A DNA stretch of 64,000 nucleotides from the NCBI GenBank assembly GCA_945643635.1, contig CALZFC010000356.1, positions 194,501-258,500 of the forward strand, written 5' to 3'. Below the pieces are notes generated by a model. It saw only the letters and a list, made by a program, of their open reading frames with translations, was not told where the DNA came from and searched no databases. Shown in pieces: positions 1-10,350 of this stretch. The stretch is from Allodiplogaster sudhausi. Lineage: Eukaryota; Nematoda; Chromadorea; Rhabditida; Diplogasteridae. Every line of letters begins with the position of its first letter. Within the stretch, counting starts at the first letter, position 1. The position numbers and the translations under genes are program-made.

Positions 1-90
1 AAACTGTCTCCTCGTTGCTACTCACTCACCTTGGTCAACAGTTGGAGCAAACACTATTTAGCTTCGGAACATCTATCGCATTAATAATGT
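1..90 (-). promoter_or_regulatory. 5' end of a cassette copy, minus strand, cut by the window edge
   Basis: The first 90 bases match the upstream end of the cassette family, read on the minus strand (shared elements: ctcactca near 24, ggtcaacagttgg near 33-45, then catctatcgcatt near 69). The part holding the TATA-like box and ATG would lie outside the window, to the left. Confidence 0.5.
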
Positions 91-850
91 CTATGAGAAT
101 TTTCAGTCTGATGTAAATGCCATAAATTACAGTTCTTTCATTATCTCATGAATGTTTTGCCATGGATTCTGCGAGAGGGAAATACTCAGCCTTTCCAGGA
201 CATTGCCACGTTTGCGCTAGAAGTGTAATAACTCTAAATTAATTCATACAATATTTGTTCTTCCTATTTATATTTGTTATATTAGCCAACGGAGAAATTA
301 ACAAACAAGGCCCACGACATTAAAGCACATCTGAGGTCAATGCGCTGAATTCTGAGCCACACTTCATTCCGAGGCGAATCGAGATCAAAAATGATGGTGA
401 GGCTGGCGAGCGATTTGGTGGGGGGAAGCTATGGAAGAGAGGCGGGGCGGGCGCGGGCCCCTCAAGGAATTTGAATATTAATGACAACCTCGGAGAGGCT
501 ACCGGATTGGGCAAGGGAGATTTTGCCTTCTTAGCCTTGTTCATTTTCTTGAAAAAATTCCAAATGCACATGTCCTAAAGTAAATTTCCATAAAACAAAA
601 TTTAGGACACTTCATATTACTAATTCTATGGAAATATGTCCCGCGTTCCATTGTTGCCAAGCAAGCAACCTAACTGAGGAGTCGTCTTCATTCTTTCTAC
701 AAACTCTTTCTGCGGCCGGCTGCTTCATTCCGTCTTCTGCTTCTTAATTAGATAGCTATTCAATTAAAATTTCTGATACAATATATACATAAACAAAATT
801 CTGAAAAAAGTAAATTCCATTTCCTAATAAGTAATAATGATTAAGGAGCG

Positions 851-1547
851 ATGCCGAAAGAGAAGCGAATTCCACTGCTGGATCGGATGAGCAGCATGGA
901 GTTCTCGCTTCGCTGTCGCATTCACTACGACGACGACCGAGCGAGCGAGGCGCTGCAAGTGACTGGAAGCGCCCGCAACAGAGGAGGCACTCGCCAGATC
1001 GAGAAGAAGTCCAAGGAGAACTCTGGCGGCGGCGGCGGCGGAACTCCACAGCCACTCGCTACTTCCGAGATTATTTCTCCATTTCATTCTTATTTGTTTT
1101 TGTAATAGAAAATCCTTACTTAACTTTTTAATTTCACCATTCAACGAAGAGCATTTTAGGTAGAGGAGGCTGATGTAGTCACTGAACTGGACTACTACGA
1201 TGGCTTGGAGACGGTGAGACGAAGGAGAGAGAGAGAGAGAGAAAAGAAGCACGGCGTGAAGAGATAGCCATTGAGAGAGAGAAATAGAGAGAGTGAGGAA
1301 TGAAGGTGGCTAAGAAAGTGACGTGTTCCAGGTGGTTTGCGTGTTCCTGGTCGGGTACTGGAACAAGTGCGGCGTCGTCCGCAAGAAGAGATTCTCCCTC
1401 GAGTTCTCTGGCTCGGCGACGCTCGCCGAAGCCATCGAAGCTGCTTCCAAACACTCGAAACGAGTCCAGCAACTGGCCAACTTCTATCTCAGGCATCCTC
1501 TTCTTAGCATCATTCTCTCTCTCTTTATCTCTCAATGTCTCTCTCTT

Positions 1548-1590
<43 letters not shown>

Positions 1591-1719
1591 AGTGACCGTT
1601 CGTGGAAGAAGTTGCACGAGATGGAGCTGATGTCCTTCGGCGCGACCCAGCTTACCAAGCTGGCCGACAAGCGTGCTCGTGTCTACATCGTTGTGGACCG
1701 CTTTCTCTTTCCCGAGTAG
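851..1719 (+). CDS. Four-exon protein of about 149 aa, function unknown
   Basis: Exons 851-958, 1160-1213, 1332-1492 and 1593-1719 join in one frame. Starts with MPKEKRIPLLDRM and ends with VDRFLFPE before TAG at 1717-1719. Introns 1 and 2 use GT donors (GTGACT, GTGAGA). Intron 3 needs a GC donor (CAG|GCATCC) and carries a long CT run before its CAG acceptor. Exon 3 is hydrophobic then basic and helical (VVCVFLVGYWNKCG, then a charged SLEFSG...AEAIEAA stretch). No signal peptide, and I recognise no family. The start is the first ATG of an open frame; a TATA-like stretch lies near 776-786. GC content is higher than in the surroundings, which supports coding. The first donor is the least certain: exon 1 stays open past it to 1105. 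Confidence 0.5.
1545..1590. repeat. (CT)n microsatellite
   Basis: Nearly pure CT dinucleotides in the last intron of the 851-1719 gene, forming the polypyrimidine tract of its acceptor. A related GA run lies at about 1220-1250. Confidence 0.9.
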
Positions 1720-2514
1720 AGAACCAACCCTCTCTCTCTCTCTCTTCACATATCTTCTCACTCTTCGCTCCCATTTTCCCCTCTCCATCTCCTTTTCCTC
1801 TCCCCTGCTTCATATCTGATATAAACTGCTGCGTTCGAATACGAGTTTTGTTGACAAATGCCTTGTTTCTCGAAGATATGTATGTACTGATTTATTGGTT
1901 TGAATCTCCTCCTTGTCTACAAAATCTTGGTTTGATTGATTGGTTTGATTTTTCTGGTTGAACACAATCTTACTCTAATGGTGAGGAAAAGATCTCTTCT
2001 GACCCTTCGGAAAGCAATTAAAACTAGGGTAAGAGTTGTCTTTTCGTTATGAAATAGTATTAGTCATTCATTGTGATCTTGAAATCTTTGTATTCGTCTC
2101 ATTTGTGATCTCATTGTCGGCAACCTTGCTCTATCTTTTTGGAAAATGAGGTTAGCAATTAGTGGATCGAAGGAATTTTTATTACCCCTACCTCGAAATT
2201 GTTTCTTATTACAGTCTATAAGCCATTAAGGGTTAGGGTACACAGTGGTAATTCAAAGCAACACTTGTTGCTTCTTATCTTAAAATATGTCTTTCTCTTT
2301 CTCTCCCTCTCTGTCTTTCTCCCTCTCTTTCTCTCTCCCTTGATTTCATCTTTCTCTTCCGTTGCTTCCAATTTGATTTTTGTTTACATAAGGCGCTTTG
2401 TCATGTTGAAAATTTGTTATTAATTAATTGAATTTTTATAACATCATAAAATTTTGCATGCTAGCAGCTGAATGTTTTTTATTCCAAAACATCAAATTTC
2501 GCCTTCAAGTGATC

Positions 2515-2527
2515 CATATATATATAG

Positions 2528-2575
<48 letters not shown>
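2515..2575. repeat. (TA)n microsatellite
   Basis: About 60 bp of TA dinucleotides with two interruptions. Confidence 0.95.
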
Positions 2576-2577
<2 letters not shown>

Positions 2578-3314
2578 TATTGAGCACAGGCTTTCTGATC
2601 TTTCCCAAGCAAATTCGTGAAGCGGTTTTTTCGCCATCTTGGACGGTGTAAAGTTAATTTAACGGGCACTCTTCGTAGGTCAAATTAAGCTGTGTCCAGT
2701 CATTTCAAATATCTCATTGGCTTATCTCTTTTCTATGTCAAACTATGGCGAAAACCAAGCCAGTAACACGAGAGTCTTTGGGAATCGCGTTCACTGCGAT
2801 TTGAGGCGGAGAGGAGACGTTGCGACTGTGCCCAAGTGCTTCTTCTTTAGTCCCCTTACACACAATATAGCAAATCTAATGCAGATTTATCAATCAAACT
2901 TCTCCAGCTCTATCTCATTTTCTCTTCTGTTATACTCCCATAGTGGGTTTTCTCAACTCTAAATGTCTCATGTCTCCTTCTCAATCACTGAGTCATTCTC
3001 CCCCTCACTCTCTAGCGTCTGTCTCTGTGTCCCTGTCTTTTATTCTTTATATTTCATCCACAAAAACCAATCGCTACTTAAATACGCAACGTCAAAGCTT
3101 TTCATTTATTAAACTCGATATAGGACTGCCAAGTGAATGTCGAGTCAAACTCCACGGAAGGTTGCTAGACTGATGAATTGTGTCATTATTCACCGGCGTC
3201 TGAGGACTCGTTCCGGCAAGTGTTAATCTGATAAAATTAAATGATTCGCAAAATGAAACGTATTGGGGGGAGGGGGAAGTACGGACGCGTCTTTAAAGGA
3301 GATCATAAGTTAAA

Positions 3315-3317
<3 letters not shown>

Positions 3318-3353
<36 letters not shown>
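3318..3353. repeat. (TA)n microsatellite
   Basis: Uninterrupted AT/TA run of about 35 bp. Confidence 0.95.
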
Positions 3354-3354
<1 letters not shown>

Positions 3355-3847
3355 TGAGGTCCGAGGAAACGTTACCATTATGGCATACGTTAAGGTGAGT
3401 TCGTTCGAAATGTTGAAGAAGTGGAAGCGGTTGCGTAGCTCGATCTCAACAACCGCTCTGTCGGCTGCATTTCAATTCCTGAAGTCGACATGATTGGCTG
3501 AAATAATAAGGATAATAAAGCGAAGTAAAAGCAAGCTAAAATAGGTGAACAAATTATGTAAATATATATGCTAACATCCTAAGACCTATGTGCAGTGGTG
3601 CCATAAGTGATAAGAGTGCATTGGGAACGGAAGCCAAAGCCCCCGTAGAGTTCACCCCAACCCGGAGGTATGAAACCCCGAGGGTCACCCTTCTATTATT
3701 GAATCAAGTATGATGCATAAAATGATGCATAAACAGCTTGCCTGTATACTGCTTTGTGAAGTTAAATAGCTTCAAGATATTGTCCTCGCAGTTCATCCAC
3801 GCAACAGGAAGCAGCGGCTTACTTCACATCAACCGTGCGTTCAATTT

Positions 3848-3991
3848 CTATGATAGACGCCGCTTCTCAGCTGATTGTGAGTTGTTCATTTCTTTCGCAG
3901 CAGCCACCCAAACAAGCGCCCCGGAAAGAACAGCCCGAAAGTCGACTTTACTGTCGTTTGCTTCTCGCGTCTTGAATATAGCATGCACGAG
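3848..3991 (-). CDS. Candidate last exon behind the minus-strand cassette at 4.35 kb
   Basis: A CAG acceptor (positions 3992-3994, read on the minus strand) is followed by 47 open codons and a stop. The block is rich in Ala, Val and Lys (SGALVWVAAAKEMNN near the middle). It is the first good acceptor downstream of the minus-strand cassette at 4340-4700, so it is a candidate exon of that unit. No recognised domain. A GTAT tetranucleotide run lies just upstream. Confidence 0.22.
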   Translation of the reverse strand, partial: LVHAIFKTREANDSKVDFRAVLSGALVWVAAAKEMNNSQSAEKRRLS

Positions 3992-4030
3992 CTGCATCAA
4001 GCAAGTATCAAACTTTACAACAGTATTCAT

Positions 4031-4054
4031 ATGTATGTATGTATGTATGTATGC
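4031..4054. repeat. (GTAT)n microsatellite
   Basis: About six copies of the tetranucleotide. Confidence 0.9.
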
Positions 4055-4339
4055 ATACAGTCCCACCCAACATTTCATGTCCATATACAAATTAAATTAA
4101 TTATTATATGTTTCAATGGAGTTTTCAGTTCAAGCTAGACTAATTTGACATTGATAAAGACGTTGGTAACATTATTACACCGGTGAAAAAATTCATATCA
4201 TGTAGCCAGGGTGATGTGCACAATGCGCTTCTTTGGCGAAATGTGCTTCACCATATAAAACAATAGAAACTATCAGAATAAATATACTAAAATAAATATA
4301 CGTTTACTTTTGAAGAAAATAAAATTATTATTGCTTGAA

Positions 4340-4700
4340 ACGAACAGTACCTTTCATATAATGTTCTCCTTTCTCCTTCCCTGCAGATTTATGCTGTCAT
4401 CGGGTTCAAATCGCGTGTATGGCGAAAGAGCTGAAGATATTATACACTATTAGAGAACAATGTTAACAAATCATCATTTCGCGAGACACGCGTATGGAGA
4501 AGGCTAAGAGAATTATTTGGCATGGAATAGGGCAAGTATGGGAAGACGTGCACAGAAGGCGCTCGATACAACAGTGGCATCTGCGCTCCGCTTCTCTTGC
4601 ACCCTCCCTCTCTCTCTCTCTTGTAATATTCTCTCAATGTTTGCCAAAGTATTCTCTTTCTTTCTACTCGCTCACTCAGAGTTGAAAAAAGTCAACAGTT
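4340..4700 (-). promoter_or_regulatory. Cassette copy, minus strand
   Basis: Family member with all main blocks read on the minus strand: ggtcaac-type upstream end near 4700, the gcagcggtgctctgcttct-type block near 4590, TATA-like box near 4440, the gctctttcgccatacacgcg leader near 4420, and ATGAAAG at 4357-4351. The Gly-Asn codons after ATGAAA are altered to GGT ACT, and the second, signal-peptide ATG is mutated to ATA. Confidence 0.65.
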
Positions 4701-4984
4701 GGCATATGGAAGGAAAAATTCGCCTTAAATGTCCCTCCCACCCATTCACAATACATTCTACTGATATTCCCTTGAGGCAAAAAAAATTAATAAATAACTG
4801 AATCAATTCGTACTGCTAAAAATTATAAAATATCGTATGACAATTGAAATCATCTCTCGCCCAAAGTACACCTGTGTCCTAAGAATTCTCGAACAAAATA
4901 ACAAGCAAAATTTCCTAGATTAATTCTTCCCAGATTAATAGCACGGCTGGTAAAACAAGTGTCGAACAGAACGAGTAATATGTA

Positions 4985-5150
4985 ATGTCCTACGATTTGA
5001 TTTATGGAGGTGAGTGAGCATCAAAAAAAGAGAAAGTCTGATAGACAGTTAGAGAACATAAAAAGAGAGCGAGGAGGACAGGAAAGAATCAGAGCACCGC
5101 TGCCACAGCTGCACGATATGCATCGATCGCGTTCCCTGCGCGTCTTCCTA
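4985..5150 (+). promoter_or_regulatory. 5' part of a cassette copy, plus strand, split by a transposon
   Basis: Matches the upstream cassette block (agacagttagagaaca near 5045, gagcaccgctgccacagctg near 5093-5112, cgcgtcttcc at 5139-5148) and stops exactly where the TA-flanked element begins. The rest of the cassette resumes at 7647. Confidence 0.7.
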
Positions 5151-5636
5151 TACACACAGCGCAGATAGTAGTATGAGGCCGCACTATAAGGCAGAACTAT
5201 TTAGTTCGCCATCTCCTGTGGAACTAGATAGTTCGCCCTTACGCTTCTATCAATAGCTCAGTTAAACAGAGCTAGATTGTTCAACCAAATAGTTCCGTGA
5301 GGCCGAACTATTGCGCCGGCCAGCGCACCCCGGGTTAGGGATCGCGCTCCCTAACCCCCCCCCCCCCTGCTTTCCAATGCTCACTCCCTTTCACCCTCCA
5401 TTCTCTGCCACTCCATCTTTCTTTCTTTCATTCCAGAAGCCAATAAAATGAAATTAATTTCAATATCATTTATAACTTACAAAAGCAATGTGCACAAATA
5501 GGGGATTAAATAGGGATTATTCACGACATTAACTAAAAGGTAGTGCAGTAGCAGGTTTAAAAAAAAATGCATCAAAAAGGCGCAGAACACTTTGCTCCCA
5601 ATCTGTGTAGGCCTTTAAATAAAGGAATAAACAAGA

Positions 5637-6179
5637 CTACAAATCAAACTCGCTTCTCAGAACTAAGATTCTTAGAGGGATCATGAAGGCCCTGGTCAGG
5701 CAGAAGAGCCCCATGGCCTCGAAGAAGGCGAATCATAGGATGGCATAGGAGAAGATCTGCTGCTTCAGAGACGAGTTGCGGGCGTCGCCGATGGCCGATG
5801 ACAAGGGCGCCGAACAAGTTTCCGATACCTGCAGTCAACCAATTTATTACAGGCAACACAATTCTATTGTTTCACAGGTCAACAAGTAATCACGAAAAGA
5901 GAAATAATGCTCATGCTGAATAATTGTTGTTTTTTAAAGAAGGGTCACCTAAACCCAAATAAATCTAATTTTCCATTTTCTTTAAATGAATGGGGGAGAA
6001 GAACCTACTCCGGATCCAACGACTCGACAGTGGTGGCGCCAGCTAGATGTACTTGGCAGCAGAGTCGACATCGATCGAGGAGTGGAGGCAACGCGGGGCG
6101 ATGGCGAGCTTAGCGCAACCTGCCGGCCGGCGACGGGGGGGGGGGGGGTGAGAAGGAGAGCGACACGGGAGAACGACAT
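5637..6179 (-). pseudogene. Decayed ATP synthase F0 subunit c gene
   Basis: The c subunit forms the proton-translocating ring of mitochondrial ATP synthase. Exon 1 (about 6179-6009) holds a presequence-like start, then DVDSAAKYI and a glycine-rich ATVGVVGSG block. Exon 2 (5828-5637, after a CTGCAG acceptor) holds GIGNLFGALVIG, ARNSSLKQQIFSYAIL and FAFFEAMGLFCL; the Glu of FEAMG is the proton-binding residue. Breaks: TAG right after AAKYI, shifts within exon 1 and after ALVIG, and a TGA where the family has Gly between AIL and FAF. The intron is retained, so this is not a processed copy. It lies wholly inside the TA-flanked element. Similarity is to nematode/invertebrate subunit c from memory of the family. 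Confidence 0.85.
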
Positions 6180-6639
6180 CTCGACAGCTGGCTTCTACTT
6201 CAAACTTGATTAATTAAAACCAACAAAAAGTCTTTCTTAATCTTACATTTTATTTTTTTGACGATCGCGGAAGGTTTTAAGGACCCTTAACAGCCTTTCT
6301 AGCATGCCCAACGTTGCAGGAGTTAGTGATTGCTCGAGCAAACTTAATTCGCATCAAATCGCATACTTTCGAACAGTTTACACACCCTAAGAGGAATTTT
6401 TCCCTGGGCTGGCCACTTTTTTTAAAAGAGATATTCTTCCTAAAACCCCCAAGCTGCATACTTAGAATATTGAGGGATTGCAAGTGAAGGCCATATGAAC
6501 AAATGGCTTGAAAAAAGAACAACGAACATCCCAACTCATTTTCCCATATGATTAAATTTATTTTACAAAAGTTTATGCTTTTAAACCCTTGTTCAAAAAA
6601 GATACTTCCATGTTGAAATAATAATTTGTCTACCTGTTA

Positions 6640-6765
6640 ACACGTCCTGAAAAAACCGGCGAACTTGGTGGTACAGCAATGAATCGGAAAGTGGGGACTG
6701 CATCGCGCGCTCCAAAACCACTTTGCCCGTGTCTACCTGGCAAACGATGCAACAATTGAAAACTT
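6640..6765 (-). CDS. Candidate exon inside the TA element, unknown product
   Basis: An open minus-strand stretch with VDTGKVVLERAMQSP and YHQVRRFFQDVLTG, ending near a GT. It has balanced codon composition and two cysteines just upstream. I recognise no family. It may be a second captured host fragment. Confidence 0.3.
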
Positions 6766-6869
6766 CAAAATCATCTTAGGAAAATTCCGAGGTTTTTGGG
6801 TAAAAAAACTTAAAGAACGCATAGCCTAAAACAATTTTCTCAAAGAAGATGCCACTAAAGAATAACCAC

Positions 6870-7330
6870 TTTTAAGTATACTCTTTTATGTCGTAAAATA
6901 AAAGAACAATGAGGCTTACTTAACCTAACTTTCTTAAATGAATGACAATTCCAATAAGGGAATAAACCAGTTGCTAGGAGACTACTAATTGCAAGAAAAG
7001 GCTGGGGTGGGGGTAAAAAAGACTGAAAGAAAGCTCGAATATTCCTTTTCGGAAGCGAAGCAGTTTTCACTTATATACTATGACAAATTGCAGGAAAAAA
7101 CGAACAGACTCGGCAGCGTGTTCAATTGGCGCGGGAAGCTGAGAAGGTCTCCCCAGTTCCTTTCGACTGACGAATACAGCCGGACATCGTTGCACTCCGT
7201 GCAGAAATCCAGCTCATTTCCCGAGGAATTGCTTTGGCCTAAAACAACTGTTCATGGCACTAAACTCTTCGCCAGAATGCCGATGAAAGGACACAAAAGT
7301 CGGAATCGCATATTCCAACAGAATGTTTAA
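6870..7330 (-). other. Further open fragments inside the TA element
   Basis: On the minus strand a 49-codon frame carries LDFCTECNDVRLYSS and RNWGDLLSFPRQLN. On the plus strand a 113-codon frame (6989-7330) overlaps it and is lysine- and serine-rich. Only one is likely real; the minus frame, with its paired cysteines, looks more protein-like. No family recognised. Confidence 0.25.
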
Positions 7331-7538
7331 AACGCTTATGAAATTTCATGACATTTTCAATGCAAGAGGCTAACAAAACACGAAAATATGGCTTATTGTT
7401 AGGAAATAAACAATCAGAGACGAGGAACGCAAGCATTTCGAAAAATGTTTTCGAAAACATAGCCGCATTGCGTGACCGCAACGCGTGGTCAAGTCTGTCA
7501 GCAACTGAGCAGTCTGTCAGCACCGGGCAATAGTTCAC
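7260..7538 (-). CDS. 92-codon open frame at the end of the TA element
   Basis: Starts with ATG about 110 bp from the right inverted repeat and runs inward (MNYCPVLTDCSVADR...SSAFWRRV). Phe- and Cys-rich. It could be the N-terminal part of an element protein, but I see no catalytic motif or DNA-binding domain. Confidence 0.3.
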   Translation of the reverse strand: MNYCPVLTDCSVADRLDHALRSRNAAMFSKTFFEMLAFLVSDCLFPNNKPYFRVLLASCIENVMKFHKRFKHSVGICDSDFCVLSSAFWRRV

Positions 7539-7646
7539 GTTGGTCCTGATAGTTCGCTGCCGGCTGGCATGATAGTTCAGCCAGGGTGAACTATCAAACT
7601 GAGCTATTTCAGGGCTAATAGTTCCGAACTATCTGCGCTGTGTGTA

Positions 7647-8515
7647 CTTACATTTTTTTCACGCAAACACGCGGATATTTTCACATTTTCAGCTAAACCC
7701 CACCACTTATTTTATGCTCCCTAATACCTTTATTAAATCTACTTTATCCTATCTTATCACTTAACTATCTGTTATGCACTGTCCTTTTTCAAATTTCGCT
7801 TATTTATTGCAACCTAAAATGAATCTATCGCCTAATCAAATGTACTTACATGTAGCAACTAATTTTATATATAGACTTCTAATATATATAAAATTAGTTG
7901 CTTTGTTCATCTGAACGTAATACAGAACATAAACTCGTTCGTTTACTGCCCGAATTTCGTCATGATTTCAATTTTTCTTCATCTCCACGTTCCTTGAGTT
8001 TCCGGTCTGATAGCCTTCTTCGAACTGATTTTATGCTCACTTATTTTATGCTCCCTAATACCTTTATTAAATCTACTTTATCCTATCTTATCACTTAACT
8101 ATCTGTTATGCACTGTCCTTTTTCAAATTTCGCTTATTTATTGCAACCTAAAATGAATCTATCGCCTAATCAAATGTACTTACATGTAGCAACTAATTTT
8201 ATATATAGACTTCTAATATATATAAAATTAGTTGCTTTGTTCATCTGAACGTAATACAGAACATAAACTCGTTCGTTTACTGCCCGAATTTCGTCATGAT
8301 TTCAATTTTTCTTCATCTCCACGTTCCTTGAGTTTCCGGTCTGATAGCCTTCTTCGAACTGTTTCTCACGAATATGATAGGGTTCTCTATCAACTTACAC
8401 ATAATAAAAATCTTTAGCTCTTTCGCCATACACGCGATTCCAATCCGATGGCAGCATAAACCAGCCTGGAACAAGAAAGGACATCCATCATACCATTAAA
8501 GGTAATGTACTTTTG
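7647..8515 (+). promoter_or_regulatory. 3' part of the split cassette, with an internal duplication
   Basis: Continues the copy interrupted at 5150: ttcacgc...gcggatattttcacattt near 7660-7690, then a duplicated 323-bp block, a TATA-like stretch near 8395-8410, the agctctttcgccatacacgcg leader (8417-8437) and attaaaggtaatg at about 8495. Here the upstream-frame ATG has become ATT. The gene it serves starts at 8568. Confidence 0.65.
7704..8360 (+). repeat. Two-copy tandem duplication, period 334 bp
   Basis: 7704-8026 and 8038-8360 look identical by eye, separated by about 11 bp. Each holds a perfect 17-bp inverted repeat, gcaactaattttatata (7855-7871 with 7885-7901, and 334 bp further on). 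The identity implies a recent event. Confidence 0.85.
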
Positions 8516-8567
8516 TTTTGAAATAATAATTTTGTACCAAAAATAGTCTTCATATTTATTTCATCTG

Positions 8568-9046
8568 ATGCTTTCTATTGTTGTATGTGTTGTGGCGGCC
8601 CTTTATTCTTTCGTTGGGTTTGGGTACGAGCATAGTTTATGGTAGGTACCATACTTTACATGTTCATGACAAACACAGAGAGAAAGATAGATAGAGAGAG
8701 AGGAGAGACAGCAAAAGGAGAGAGAAACACAGAGATGGAAAGAGAGAGGTGACCATCTCTCCGGGACGCAGCGGTCGCATAGCTATTTCGGGCGAACACT
8801 GCCGATGCTGTCCCTGACAATGAGACAGCTCAGCTGCTTCAGACGGCTACTAGATAATGCCGGTGGCATGGCATCCTCACCCTTTACGAGAGTGGCCTCT
8901 CATTTTACATTTATTGATTGAACAAACGAAACAGAGCGAAAGAATAAGTGAAGGATATAAATAAATAAATGTAAAAAAAGGAATATTTCAGCATCAGCGA
9001 CACCATAGTAAATCAGGAGACCATCGCAACTGAGAAATCCAACTGA
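8568..9046 (+). CDS. Small secreted peptide, two exons, about 42 aa
   Basis: Exon 1 (8568-8641) begins MLSIVVCVVAALYSFVGF, a clear signal-peptide profile, and ends at a TG|GTAGGT donor. The next clean acceptor (TTTCAG, exon from 8992) continues in phase to give a Cys and a short acidic tail ending TGA at 9046. The start lies about 70 bp after the cassette leader, exactly where other copies place an ATG-CTT-TCT-ATT start. The downstream exon resembles that of the gene at 21.9-22.35 kb. The intron contains a GA-rich run (8680-8750). Confidence 0.45.
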
Positions 9047-9256
9047 TGTACTGGGAAGTGCCCAGAGAAGTTTCTCAAGCCAGAAGCAATCTTAATATGG
9101 AGTACAAGAGAAGCCAAGAACCGGAAGAAGAGCTAAGGGTAAGAAAGAAAGACGCGGGGAAAATTCCAGTCAGCTCTTCAAAAAAATAAGAAAGAGAGTG
9201 TTGAATGCATCATAATACGTATATACGATTTTGCAGATGGAACTTCAGCCTGAAAT

Positions 9257-9427
9257 GTTGATGAAAATAACGATGCATCGACTATGAGCAATGTCAATAT
9301 GTTCACTGCCAGTAATGGAAACGATAGCGTGCATAATGGACTGCTGCGAAGTTCGCGAGTTGGCTATCCGGATCGGCCAGACATTCCATGCAAGACACTG
9401 GAAGAAGTCATTGAATGTAAAACTTGA
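9257..9427 (+). CDS. Candidate exon, Ser/Asn-rich, unknown
   Basis: After a TTTGCAG acceptor at about 9237 a frame stays open for 56 codons (SNVNMF...SNGNDSVHNG...KTLEEVIECKT) to TGA. No ATG of its own except one internal. It may be a further exon of the 8568 unit or an independent remnant. Confidence 0.25.
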   Translation, partial: VDENNDASTMSNVNMFTASNGNDSVHNGLLRSSRVGYPDRPDIPCKTLEEVIECKT

Positions 9428-9959
9428 ATACGAAGTTGAATGCGTAAGGAAAAGTCGTCACCTTGCAATATTATGTATTTGATTGAATTTAATGATAAAT
9501 GATAAGCAACGAGTCCAGCCACAACAACGACGATCAAAGAAACTACGAACGGTGCCAAAACAATTCAAGCAAACAAACTGATCTTTAGAATACAATTTTA
9601 TATGTTTTGCGTTTTGTTATGTAGTGGCAGAACGTATAATCTCTTATTAATTATTCGCAATCTCATCGACATATAAGTCGCTAAAAGTTGACAAACTTAG
9701 ATTTTCAGGGATTTAAAGTTCGTTATTTGGTTGAAATACTTGAGTTTTTTTCTTTGCTGTTTTTATAATTGTAATTCTCAGGCGTATTTAGTTTTAGATT
9801 TTATTTTTAATTCACCATTTTATTCTAGTCATGCACACGCTAACAAGAATATTCATTTCTTGAATCGTCTTCGTGTTTCAAAGATTACCTCGATCAAGAC
9901 ACTTGAGATTACAAGACTCTCGGGAGAGGGGATTTCTGTCCATTCATCCTTTCTATATG

Positions 9960-10260
9960 CCAACTGTTGACCTGGTCAACTCTGGGTCAGCGACCCGCAA
10001 GGAAAAGAAGAGTTTGGTAGACAGTTAGAGAGCATGCAAAGAGCGAGGATCCGAGAGAAGCAGAGCACCGCTGCCACATCTCATTATGTATCGTGCGTGT
10101 TCGGTGTACGTCTCCCCATACTTAAGCTCTTTTCACGCCAAATAACGAGCATATTTTTATACTTTTGAACCCCAATATCCATTATGCTATTAAATCTGTT
10201 TATTCTTCTCTCTTTCTTTCACCTCTCTCAATGATCTTTCTCGCAAGAGGCCGCGAGAAA
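9960..10260 (+). promoter_or_regulatory. Cassette copy, plus strand, 3' truncated
   Basis: Carries the upstream blocks (caactgttgacctggtcaac at 9961-9980, gagcaccgctgccac near 10064, tcttttcacgccaaataacg near 10130) but loses the TATA and leader part. The 10-cysteine gene starts 90 bp further on, so this copy sits in promoter position. Confidence 0.65.
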
Positions 10261-10350
10261 ATGAATTAGAAGTAGAGTTCTTATCGAATTTGCTGGTTAA
10301 TTCGCGAATGATGTGACCGCTCAACGAAAAGTTTCGCCCTTTCGTTCCAG

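Larger units (their letters stand above)
1720..3840. other. No supportable gene; pyrimidine-rich and AT-rich spacer
   Basis: Open frames here are short and lie over CT-rich stretches (1730-1800, 2280-2340, 2980-3030). Two pure TA runs are annotated separately. I see no chain of splice-compatible exons. Confidence 0.6.
5153..7644. mobile_element. 2,492 bp TA-flanked element with terminal inverted repeats
   Basis: Both ends carry the same 17-bp inverted repeat, cacacagcgcagatagt (5153-5169 and 7628-7644). It is flanked by TA on both sides (5151-5152, 7645-7646). Removing it and one TA rejoins the two halves of a cassette as cgtcttccta-tacttac, matching intact copies (cgtcttcccatactta). This is direct evidence of insertion. 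TA duplication fits Tc1/mariner-like elements, but I see no DDE transposase, so it is probably non-autonomous. The terminal 150-200 bp hold many copies of gaactat/atagttc. The interior carries a decayed host ATP synthase c gene and other open fragments, so it resembles a gene-capturing ('Pack-type') element. Confidence 0.85.

Noticed and set aside
1179..1788. Long open frames over GA/CT microsatellites (also at 18.7-19.06, 19.64-20.0, 26.58-26.98, 44.2-44.75 and 60.8-61.2 kb)
   Set aside because: The products are runs of Ser-Leu or Arg-Glu dictated by the dinucleotide repeat, with no splice or domain support.
7855..7901. CRISPR-like repeats (duplicated stem)
   Set aside because: Only two copies, from a single 334-bp duplication in a eukaryotic promoter region; no spacers or cas genes.
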